Position numbers and translations under genes: made by a program. Below the pieces are notes generated by a model. The model was not told the origin of the DNA. It ran no database searches and saw nothing but the letters and a program-made list of their open reading frames with translations. A stretch of DNA of 64,000 nt from Rhynchospora pubera (Eukaryota; Streptophyta; Magnoliopsida; Poales; Cyperaceae), in the NCBI GenBank assembly GCA_028095005.1, contig CM051463.1:60302251-60366250 (forward strand), given 5' to 3'. Position 1 is the stretch's first letter. The number at the start of each line of letters is the position of its first letter. Shown here one piece after another: positions 1 to 11,000 of this stretch.

Positions 1-880
1 TAAAGATTTGTCGCAATGAAAAAAAATTGTATAGTTCGTATAAATCTTTATTAAGGAAATAAATTGTACGATATCTTAAATTATTCTTATTATAAGGTAA
101 TTAGAATCCAAATTAATTTCTGACAACAAATATTTAGGTTATGACAATCATAATATTATTTTCTATATTTAATTAGATTAGATTGTGTAATAAATTATAA
201 TTAAAAAATGGGAAGTATGGAACAGATCCCGCATCTTGCTAATGACCATTTATATACATCTTTCATTATTTTCTTATTTATAGTAGTATCATTCGAGGAT
301 TTTTTTTTTCCTTTTATCGGTAGTATTGAATCTTTAATATATGATTGTATCATAAATCATAAAAACACTGTAATCAATTTGTATATCATATTATGTTTTC
401 TGTTTACACAATATAATATGTTTAAGTACAACTAGCACGAGATGTCCTCATATGTGCGAAATAAAGAAACAAAATAATATTAGCTAATAAAAATATGTTG
501 CTTAACCTACCAATGATACAAATAGATATGTTATTCAATTTGTTTCTTTATTAGACGAAAAATCAAAATATATTATCCGCTCCGTACGTGGAAAATCGCG
601 GATTAGAATTCGAATATGGGAAACCTGCCATGTCTTGATTCTAGCGCCATTTGTGGTGTTAAAGAAGTACGAGTTGGGAGACGCTAATCTTCTCCACAGT
701 TGCAGTACTATGGTCCTCGCCCAAGCTACCGATACTACCACTACGCCATTTAATAATTTTATTAGTACTTGTTTTATAAACATTATCAGTACGGTTTTGA
801 AGTGGTACTAATAACAGGGGTGTTAAAGAAAATATATATTATCAGTACCACTACGCCATTTTCTTTTTTGTGTTTACCAG
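1..880. other. AT-rich flank, no gene seen
   Basis: No coding region or intact element is recognisable. A short motif (TACCACTACGCCATTT) occurs near 734 and again near 846, which suggests a small local duplication beside the reductase exon that follows. Confidence 0.5.
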
Positions 881-1043
881 AATTGGTATTGCCTATCAAA
901 GACAGTCGCTGAGAGAGAGGCACTAGATATCGCATCAACAAATGCATTGGATGTAGTGATAGTTTGTCCGGGCCTTATATGGGGTCCAATGCTACAATCA
1001 ACAATTAATGCAAGCAGTTTGGTCCTAATCAACCTCCTCGAAG
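881..1043 (+). pseudogene. Orphan exon of a CCR/DFR-like NADP-dependent reductase
   Basis: One open exon is bounded by a good acceptor (tttaccag, ending at 880) and a good donor (GTAAAT, starting at 1044). It encodes NWYCLSKTVAEREALD, then VVIVCPGLIWGP, then QSTINASSLVLI. In the plant cinnamoyl-CoA reductase and phenylacetaldehyde reductase group of short-chain dehydrogenases, the motif NWYCLSKT carries the catalytic Tyr and Lys (YxxxK), and the VxxCPxxxxGP block follows it. The YxxxK pattern is present here as YCLSK. No other exon of the gene lies nearby: the 5' exons with the Rossmann fold and the 3' exons are absent in the adjoining kilobase. It is therefore a stranded exon from a broken or duplicated gene. 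The family call is fairly sure; the exact enzyme is not. Confidence 0.7.
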
Positions 1044-1370
1044 GTAAATGAAATGTTAAATAGAGACGAGGCGCTATAATGAAAATTTATTTTTTATTAT
1101 CACTCGAATTATCGTTACAACCTCTACTATTTAAATATTATACCTTCAAAATTACAACTCTACTATTCAAATATTTCTACACCTCCTAACTACTATACTC
1201 TAACTAGCACTCTTAACAAGTGAACTAGTATTTTGCTTTACTTAGCTTGCTCTTGCTTGGATGATACAATGGTCTAACACTCTATATATATCCTACATAT
1301 GTTGGTTATGGAGATGACTAGAAGCTAGTATACAAATGTCTTGATGGTTCCATAATATACTTAGATATTT
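1044..1370. other. AT-rich spacer
   Basis: This is intron-like AT-rich DNA following the reductase exon. No coding block, RNA gene or repeat with clear borders was seen. Confidence 0.4.
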
Positions 1371-2514
1371 CTAATTGATTCTAGAATTTTCTTTATTAAT
1401 CTGGTTGAGTTCGGTTGGGCTTAAACCAAATGGGCTTATGGAGTCAACGATGGCCCATTCGACACTCCCCTTCAGCGTTGACTCTTTTTGTCTTCTTATC
1501 TTTCGATATTTCCGAATTGTGCTCCTGTATTCTTGCGTGACTTGTCGAACATTGTATCTCTTGATCTGTATGTCTCTTTGAGTCTTTATCTTCTTTATCC
1601 ATTTGCACGAGATCGGCTTTACTCCTTCTGGCTTAGGCACCAACTCCCATTTTTTGTTTTGCCTGAAAGTCATCATCTTCTCTTTCATTGCTTTTCTCCA
1701 GTTGTCACTTTTTCATTTGACATTGGCTCAACATCCTTGATGAGTGCGATGTTCGCGTACTTTGGATTTGGACGTCTTTCTCGAGACGATCTTCGAAGTG
1801 GTGGAGGAATTTCTTCAACTTCTTCCGGCAGTTGTGGAGTCACATCTTCTACTTCTTCGTACACTCCTGTCTGCCATGGACTCTTGGACTTTGAAGGAGT
1901 TGTTCTCTTATCGTCGTCACTTTGGTCTTTATGATCATCTCGTGCTACGTCTTTTGTCATCTCTTCTATCTCTGCCTCCACGTCTTTCGCTTCAGACTGG
2001 ATTATATCTTTAGATGGCCACCATGATGAGGCTTCATCGAAAACTACATTCCTTGAGGTGTAGATGCGCCCGTTTGTAGGATCACAGCACCTCCAGCCCT
2101 TTTTTTCAACGTCATAGCCAACGAAGATACACCGTACCGCCTTCTTGTCGAACTTGGTTCGAAGATGATCAGGCACGAACACATAGCACACGCAACCGAA
2201 AACTTTGAAATGACTTACTATGGGCTTGATATTCCAAAACTTCTGGAATGGTGAGATAAAACTCATCTTCTCTTGAGGTAGACGGTTGATGATGTATGCT
2301 GCCGTCTTCATGCACTTGGCCCAAAATCTTCCTGGCACATTCTTGGCATGTATCATGCTTCGACACATTTCGGCAAAGTGTCGATTCTTCCTTTCTGCTA
2401 CGCCATTTTGTTGTGGGGTGTTGGGACAGGTTAACTGTCGTCGGATCTTGTGCTTCTTTAGGTAGGTGTCAAATTCATGTGATACATATTCTCTTCTATT
2501 ATCGGCGCGAAGAC
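1371..2514 (-). pseudogene. Copia pol fragment: integrase C-terminal part to start of reverse transcriptase
   Basis: The frame resumes beside the hAT insertion with an ADNRREY block (usually TDNGGEY), which holds the second catalytic Asp of the integrase. It continues through TPQQNGVAERKN with the catalytic Glu, then FWAKCMKTAAYIINRLP, HFKVFGCVCYV and KFDKKAVRCIFVGY, the usual Copia C-terminal integrase blocks. An acidic linker follows. Near 1688 a reverse-transcriptase start appears (KKWELVPKPEGVKPISCKW) and soon degenerates. The RT catalytic motif (YVDD) is absent. The frame slips between the linker and the RT part. This is a dead fragment. Confidence 0.85.
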
Positions 2515-3420
2515 TGAGACGGATCTAAGTGAAGCCTAGCGGTGCCAATGTCACCCCTATTTTTTAAAAAAATATTGTTACACATGTATATTTTTAGTTA
2601 TAAAATATAAATTTGCTACATGCACTATATATTTGACCCCATAAAATTTTAGGTGAGTTTCCATTGGTGAACCCCATACATATTTTATAATTTTTTTCTT
2701 TGTGAGGTCTTTTTTGTTAGATTAACAATTTATTTTTTCAAGCATTATTATTACGATAAGCTATAAAATAATTCATTTCAATAACAGAATTGTTCTTTAC
2801 TTCTTTTCAATTTTGCTTTGTGGGCCACCAAAAAATGATCCAAAATGATTAGTCTCATGGCCCAGCCAAACAACGACATAGAATAGATCAATAGAAAACA
2901 AATTATGGAAATTCGTCAGAAAAAAAAAATTAATATGCTGCTTAACCTTTCCTCTTTTACCTTTTCGGCTTTTCTCTTTCCCCAATTCACTTTACTGATT
3001 TTACACACCGAAATCAAACTAGATAAATCACAATTGATTTTGCCCTCTTGGTAGCCTGCGAGTGCGAGAACGATCAGGAAAAAAAATCATCTTTAAAAGC
3101 TCTTTTGCAAGAACAATCAGAGATAATTAGATAAAGGTACTGCACGAAACAACCCCACCCTCTTGTGCTGTTGCGACTTAAAATTGGCTCTTTTATTTAT
3201 CAAGTCGATTATTTATTTATTTTGCATTTTTTTTAGTTTTTTAAGTAATGGATGTATACTGGAGACATATATTTTGTTTAATTATTTTGATTATTATCTG
3301 AATTTTAAAGTAACAGGAGTTTAATGATATGGAGTCCAACTTTATCTAAATTTAATGCAATAATTTAAATATTATTAATTTGGTGAACCCTCTTGAAAAA
3401 TTTTCTGGCTCCGTCACTGT
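2515..3420. mobile_element. Non-autonomous hAT transposon nested in the Copia integrase
   Basis: The insert is flanked by a perfect 8-bp direct repeat, gcgaagac, at 2507-2514 and 3421-3428, the target-site length of hAT elements. Its ends form an imperfect inverted repeat: the right end read backwards is CAGTGACGGAGCCA, and the left end begins TGAGACGGATCTA. The CAGnGRCGGAGCCA terminus is a familiar plant hAT end. The 906-bp interior is AT-rich and has no transposase frame, so it is non-autonomous. It interrupts the integrase immediately before the block that holds the second catalytic Asp. Confidence 0.85.
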
Positions 3421-4176
3421 GCGAAGACACCGTACCTTTTTGTTGAGCTCACTTTCCACCTTTTCGTTGAATTCCTTCAATTTGGAAAGTGTCTCCGTTT
3501 TTTCTTTCATAAAGTACACGCACACGTACCTCGAGAAGTCGTCGATAAAGGTCACCATATACTTTGAGCCGCTTATAGAAGTTTGCTTAATTGGCCAAAA
3601 GATATCTGAGTGAACCAGCTCCAAGGGCTCCTTAGCTCTAAACTTCGATTGTTGGTAAGGAAGTTGATGTGCCTTACCAAATTGACATCCCGCACATACT
3701 ATGTCGGTGCGTACCTCCACGTTCGATAAACCCTTGACCATCGACTTCTCAACCATGAGCTTCAGCTTGTGATAGCTCACGTGCCCTAGCTGTGCGTGCC
3801 AGAGATGGGATGTCTCATTCTTCAGAGTCTTGTCTACATAGGCCGACTCTACCAACATCACATAGATCGACTCCATCCTTCGACCTTCCATGATCGGTGT
3901 GCCTGACGCCTTTATGTTGCTGTACACCTTAACCTCATACGGTCCAAACAACACATAGTTGCCTTGTGCGGTCAGTTGTGAGACTGACAACAGGTTCTTT
4001 TTCATACCGGGAATGTGATAGACTCGTTGTAACTCAATTTGCTCTGGGTTGAAGCGAGAGAGAATCGTTGTCTTACCGACATACGCGATCGGCAGCTTGG
4101 AGTTGTTGGCAGTCACGATCACATGCCTCCCATTATACTTCTCCAAGTCCTCGAGTTTCTTGATGTCGCCCATCAT
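3421..4176 (-). pseudogene. Copia pol fragment: GAG-pre-integrase and first part of integrase
   Basis: The frame encodes VYHIPGMKKNLLSVSQL, then LWHAQLGHVSYHKLK with the HHCC zinc-binding region (CAGCQFGKAHQLPY), then PLELVHSDIFWP with the first catalytic Asp, and FIDDFSRYVCVYFMKEK. These are ordered blocks of Copia integrase. The open frame starts at a Met near 4176, where upstream homology ends, so this Met is not the original start. At 3420 the frame runs into the hAT element. Confidence 0.85.
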
Positions 4177-5043
4177 GTGGTTTGAACTTCAATTTTGTTA
4201 AATAACTCAAAATGTAGCATGACACGGTCAAAATTTTTAGGCCAGAACTGGCACAATCTAATCATTCTCTGAATCTACATTAACGTGACTAATAGAAGGT
4301 TATTTCAGAAGTGCATTACGAAGTTTATACATGGATCTTCACAGATTCTGGTGACGCTATATACCGAGCTAGCCAACCTTCATTAAAATACATTACAGAA
4401 CAAGTTGTAATATATTCTCTATGGTAATTGTTAAGCTTAATGAAACTGAGCCGCCCAATTAGTTCAAAACAGCATCCTACTTTAGTCTCCACAAAACATT
4501 AAAGTGTAGTTCATCACTGGACATGCCAATTTCATTCCTAATTCAAGATATTGAATAGACAAATTACAAAGAAGCTGGCCTATAATACATTTGTTATCCA
4601 AAAAAAAATGAATAAACAAAAATACTAATCTCATGGGTTTCAGATATTTTGAAGAACAAATCAAAGAAAAAATTTTGACTACAGTTACTATACAGTAAAT
4701 AGAGGGAAACCATACTTTACACGTTACTGCAAAACTGACATCTCTACTGGGGATTTATTTTGTTTCATATATCCTATAAAGGACCACAGCTCCTCGCCTA
4801 ATTCAAAACCTACAATTCATTAAATAAATAAATAAATAAATAAAAATAAAACAACAGCAACATCAGCAAGAAATTAAGTTGGAAAATACATTACCTGTGC
4901 AAAAAGAAGTCTCAATGCGCCGCCTCTGAAACCATAAGAATCTAATTAAACCTGATCATTCATTTTCACTCAACAACAGCATTATGAACAAAGCCATCAA
5001 CTAAAATACTCCTTGCCTTACAGTTGTTCACATTTCTTTCTAC
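4177..5043. other. Flank between Copia remnant and BIG1, including the BIG1 3' UTR
   Basis: No other gene was found. The part next to 5043 should hold the 3' untranslated region of the BIG1-like gene. A (TAAA)n run lies near 4822-4848. Confidence 0.5.
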
Positions 5044-8000
5044 TTATGAACAAGAAGAAATCATTATTGGCCCAATGGAAAATTCAAAAATCTCATGCAA
5101 GACCCTTTGTACTTCCATTGAGCCATGTTCGCACCTGACTAGACTCACAAACAAAGGGAAAAAGGATGGTAAATTTCTTTCAAAAAGGTCCCTCTCAAAA
5201 CCATTAATAAGCTTCATCACCAAGAGCACTAAAGAGGTACGTGCTGCCAACTCTTCCTTTCTATCGCCGACTGGAAGTATCCAGTGCAAAGTTTTGCGCG
5301 TCCCATTTTTATCTTCTGGTTCAGGCTCAGTTGCACAAGTGAGATACATGTGAAGGATCTTTTCGCAGATGGAGATAATTTTGGGTTCAATTTGCATCTC
5401 TACAGCTAGTGGATGGTTGTTACGAAGGATCGATTGGAGGAGTTTAAGGTAATTATGGTATGAATCATTTTCAAAATGGATAGCGGCTGGCTCAGCTACT
5501 TCTAGAAGAGTGCATGCTTCATGTAACTTGAGTTGAAGGGAGGTCTCACTAGTAATTTTGGTTGCATGTGAAGTAATAGAGGCAAGGGTTTCTATGAGGA
5601 GAGAGAGGTGAGGCAAAGAGAAGTGTCGGTGGTATGTGTCGTACATTGTAGAAATAGACTGGTAAAAAGGAAAGACCAAACGAAAAAAAAGCATTTATTA
5701 GGCTTGTTTTTAGATTCTCTTCTGATGTATAACTCTTCATAGTTATCAGAACAGTTAATGTAGCAGACAATATGTTCAATTGATACTTCTTTTTAATTAG
5801 ATCATAGTTGAAATGAGGAGCACCTCTATTCAGGTTTCTCTTCATTGGCACAAGTACATAACAATAAGGCAGGAGGTTTGCACAAATGTGGTTACACTTG
5901 ACTTTTCTACAATGGAACTATAGGCCAAAGTGCCAAACTAATTTTGAAACATTGTAAAGTTTATTTTAATTATTTGTCAAAATACAACTTATTTCCTTTA
6001 TTTGAGAAGTATTACGTATGCCCCAAGAGAACCCAACACATCATGTGCGAAAGGTAAAATTAAACAAATACCCCAGCAATACATTTAAATTATCACCTAT
6101 GCTTCACTCCCACACATTTTTCTTTCTTTCTTTTTTTCCCTAACCACTGACAATGCCATCACTATACTTCATTAATGTTGATCCATCAAGCAATAAATGA
6201 GTTAGTTTAGAAACACTTTCAAGAAAACAAACAAAGACATTTTTCATATTTATATAAAATATACACGATGAACCTAAGAGTTCACAAGAGTACTCATTCA
6301 TAATTAGCAGGGTGGGAGGCAACCTTCTTGTAAAGTCTGTTGCCTCTTATCTACTAAGAATAGAATCAGGGTGTAGCAAGTGGATTACTGCTATTCAACC
6401 CTGTATGTATGATAAGATAAATGGTACCTGAACAATGGATAGCAGGAGAGCAAGGTGGATCTTCATCTTGACAATAGCATAGGAGGCAGTTTCCATGTTG
6501 GCCTCTTCCTCTTCATTAACAAGTTCACTCTCAGAGTATATCTCTTCCTCTGCATACCCCTCCACCTTGTCCTCAGGAATCTCCACATCCTGCATCATCC
6601 GCACAATTTTTGTAAAAACCTCAAAGTTCACCTCCACTGCCTCCTTCAGCTGCACCAAGACCATCTCCCATTCTCCTGTTTATCCGCAAGCAGTTGTATG
6701 TGAGAAGAGTGCATCAACCAGAATAGCAGTAGACTTTATTATCCTTCTCTTTTTCTTTTTATTTTATATTTGTCTAAGCAAGTTATGTCTTCACCACCAA
6801 AATTGTGCGTAAATAAATAAAATAATGCACATGTAGGCCACAGCACTACTCGGTACTGATCATGCTAGTGCTTCAGCAAGTGATGTTTTGTTTTAAATTT
6901 GTTGGATGTCTTTGTATTGTTTCCTCATCTGACAATTATTAATTGAAAGTATAAACTGGTACCAATAAAAAAAGGCTATCATAGGCACTTGTCTCATACA
7001 AATCTAAGATTTCAAAATCTCCATAAAACAAATGAATAAATATGTATAGATTGATATATAAATAAATCACTCACTTCCATTGAGTTCGCCGCCAAGATTT
7101 TCCGTTAAACGTTGCAACTGGGCCACACCAGCAGAAGCAGCCTGCTGGTATGGGCTCTTAATGAAACCAACCACTATAGTTATAACCTGACCCAACTCAG
7201 GCCGAACTGCATCAAAAACCTCACAGTACAGATCCACTAGGCACCTGGAAGCCACGATCTGTGTCTCTAGGGCTTTAGAAGCTTCTTCTTCACCATTACT
7301 GTCAGATGCAGTATCAGGCTTGTTTACAAATATCGGGTAAATGACAGATTCAAAAATACTGGCCCAGAATGGGGGAGAAAAGATGTGGCCATGGTCTTTT
7401 AATATATCAAAAAGAACCTCTAAGGCTCCTTTCCTAATAGTTAATCTTGGGTCTGTTGTCAGCTTTGCTAAACCTGAAAAATTAGTAAGAATACTAAGAA
7501 TCAACGATAATTGATAGAGACAACATACAAATAACCCAACAGATCTAGTAGTGCGAGAAATTGTTCCAAACAATATATATAGAGATAGATTTGATGGTTA
7601 TATTGGATTTGTCCATTTGGTACATCTGGTTTGTTCAGTTTATTTGGTTTTCAACTGTCAAAACCAAATCATAAAGGTAAATCCAAACTTCCACGAACCT
7701 TAACCAAAGAAAACCAAATAAACCGGATAACCAAACTATTTTATCCAAAAATAAAATGTTTGGTTAAAATGAAATTAATTGAAATGTTTGGACACCAATA
7801 AAAATGACCTTATATGCATTAATTTACTACAAGATATTGAGGAGAGTTGTGAGGCATATAAGGTCAAAAAATCATTGATCCATCAAAACATATAAGTAAA
7901 ATTATACAAGGAAAAGAAAAAGAATACCATCGAGGAGAGGGACCCAGAAGTAAACATGGTCATCCTTGCTTAGAGTACCATTAGCTTCTGGATGATGTCC

Positions 8001-11000
8001 TCCATTTTTTTTCCCGGCTGGATCTGTACTGAACCCCTCCTCAGCCAACTTCACCGCACAAAACCTCAGAAATGCTATGGCATTCAAACTTGTATCACTA
8101 CTAAATTTACTGCTTGTGAAAGTGATCAGACATTTCACACAATCTGTAAAAGTCGTGGTCTCAGTCTCAGTTATGTAAGGGAAGTAGTCTCTAACTATCT
8201 TCTCCATTGTCTCGAATGCTAGTAGCACTATGGTCTTCGTTTCATCAGCTGCAGCTGTGGTAAACACCTGTACTAACAACAAAATTAAGCAAGACTTATA
8301 ACTCAGCTCAGATTTCAGCACAGGTTAAATCTAATTCTTATTGTTAAATTGACACCATTTGGAGACTAGTGTCCAGATACTGCCAACTAACATTGAAAAA
8401 GAGATACCAACTTTTACCCACCCGCAGTATCAATGAACGGATAAAAGCTTAGGTAAGGCTCAGTACACAGATAAAGCCAACAATAGCAAAAAAAAGAAAA
8501 TGAAAGGAAGAAATAAAAAGAGAAAGAAAGAAAAGAAAAAGACGTTGAACCATCCTATATAGTTGCTGCTGAGAGGTTCATTGCAAGTTTCAAAAATTCT
8601 TAGAACAGTTATTTTCCTAGTTGCATCCTAAATGGTTGCTGCTGAGGTTCATTGCAAGTTTCAAAAATTCTTAGAACAGTCATCTTCCTAGTAGGATTTC
8701 TCAAAACAGCCACTAGTTTTTAGTTATTGTATTAGAGTATTAAAGTCTGTACAAGATCTTTCAGAATATTTCTTTAGGGAAGATCCTACATACCGTGAAG
8801 ACACCTTTCCATCCAGATTTTATATTATTAACACGACTAAGCACCATCTGGGAAACACAACGCACGATCAGCTCCCGCACTTCCAGAGAGGAGCTCTTTT
8901 TCATGACTATCACAAATGGCCTGAGGAACTCATTCTGAAAGTTGTAATTTGCCAGCTCCTCCCTTTCCAGAAACTTCATTGCCAGCTGGCGCAATGAGTC
9001 CATCACAAAGATGGCCACTGAAAGGCTCTCTGAGAGACCCACTGAGACAAAGAAATCAGCGAGAACCTTCCAGATGCGAGACCAAACCAACCGTATTCGG
9101 TTCATGTTGTAATGTCTGCAGTGTTAAAAAGGATGGATAAAGACTTGCATCTTTGGTTAAATTAACAACTAGGTATTTCCGATTAAACGAAGGTCTACTG
9201 ATAATACCTGACACATCACTTTCTGTTTTAGTGGTGATGTTGTAAAGTTCAATCTTTTTTTGTGTTTGGTAAATATTCTTACTAATAAATTTTAGAGGAA
9301 GGTTCAGCTACCAACATTTTGGTTGCCCCCAAATACCAACATTTTGCTGTTAAGTTAATTTTTCAAATTTTAAAATTCAAACATTAAATCCAAACCATTG
9401 ATCTTATTTAGTTTAACGAGCGATGTGCTTTCATATAAGTTTTGTAAATTTTGGAATTTATTTGATACTCGATTAATAGATAGAGAAACAAATGAACCTT
9501 GTTAACTATGATAGATTATTCTTATACGTTCATGTTTTAGCGTTTGATCGAGTATCAAATAAAATCTAAAATTTACAAAACATATATGAAAACACATCGC
9601 TCTTTAAACAAAATAAGATTTTGGACTTAACAATTGAATTTTAAAATTTTAAAAACTAACTAAATAGCAAAATGTTGGTACCGGAACCTTCCTCTAAATT
9701 TTAATGGGAGTCTAAGCAAACATATTCGGCAAATATCTGCTAAATCAAGATACAAACAAGTTCTTGCACCATTTTAAATTTATTTGGAAAAACTAAATTG
9801 TTCCAGTATTACAACTTTTTTTTTTCCTCTTCCAGGACTGTATTTGTGCTACTTTTACATCTTCTGAAATCCAGCTTTTATTAATTTTGCTATAATCATT
9901 CCTTTACCAAATACATACATTTAAAAGAGGCAATGAACACATCAAGAGCAAAGTTCTATTCTTAATGAAATTAAATAAAAGGATGTTCTTACGCAATTTC
10001 AACAATTTTGGTGAGGCAAAAGATCCGAGGATCAGTGGGAGATTGTAGCTCAGTCATAGAAACTTTACAAAGAGCCTTAACGAAAGCCACAATTGCATCA
10101 CCATTCAATCTCTGGCTATGTGCAAATATATGGTTTAGCTCGTAAATCCCGATTTGGTCCAGCAGATTCAACTTTGAGACAAAGATATTTATCTGTTCAG
10201 GAGTCACCAAAGGAGGTGCGCCCCCTGCACCAGTGGGACCTGCACTATCATATGATCCACCACGTATTGCAGCCATGACAGAAGGATTTTGGAGGGCTCG
10301 CTGTTTTGAGGAGGGCTGGTTTTGCTGAGTAGTGGGTTTGTTCTGAGGGTTCTTTTCATCTGTCAGAAATGAGGCATCAGGTGGGGCACCCTCACCTAGA
10401 AGGTGTAGGTGCTCAAAGCGAGAGAGGCATGTTAATACATGTTCCCAAGACTCATGAAGGTAGTCGCCATCTTCCAGGGCAGTTAATATAATTGCCTATT
10501 TGAAACCCACAATCACCAAATAAATGTAAGAAAAACAAAAGTTCTACAATTGTAAAAAGAGTTATTCCTAGAATTGTGGTGAATAAGTGCACTTGAGCAC
10601 TTCAGCAGTTAAGAGTATTGCCTATTTAAAACCTACAGGTCGCCAAATAAATGTAAGAAAAGAAAATCATCTAAATAAGATTGTGGAAGAATTGTTTCAA
10701 AGAATTATTGTGCATAAATGCACTAATGCACTTTGATTATTATTTTCTCTCTTAGCTTTTGCCTTTGTAATAGGAAATTATGAATTGCAATAGAAGAAAG
10801 AGGGAAAAATATGCAAGGGTCCTAGCACATATCAAACATACATGGAACTTATTTCAATCTGGCAGAAATCCAAATTAAGACATCCAAAGAACACTATTCT
10901 TTCCCTTCTCTATTTAATCTACTTTCTAGTAATGAATTCAAAAGGAGTTAATAGTGCTTGCTATTACCGCAGGGACTGAATGGTCAATATCCATTCTTCA

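Larger units (their letters stand above)
1371..4176 (-). mobile_element. Ty1/Copia retrotransposon remnant, truncated at both ends
   Basis: Read on the minus strand, the segment holds in order a GAG-pre-integrase domain, an integrase core and the first part of a reverse transcriptase, which is the Copia order. Gag and protease before 4176 are missing, and most of the reverse transcriptase and all of RNase H after about 1500 are missing. No LTRs were found. The integrase is interrupted by a 906-bp hAT element (2515-3420). Outer borders are approximate because neither end shows a terminal repeat or target duplication. Confidence 0.85.

Noticed and set aside
208..435. 75-residue open frame rich in Phe and Ile
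   Set aside because: AT-rich composition, no family likeness, no splice or promoter context. Likely chance.
7577..7850. Possible MITE in BIG1 intron 9 with ccaaat/atttgg blocks
   Set aside because: The blocks pair only loosely and neither borders nor a target duplication could be fixed.
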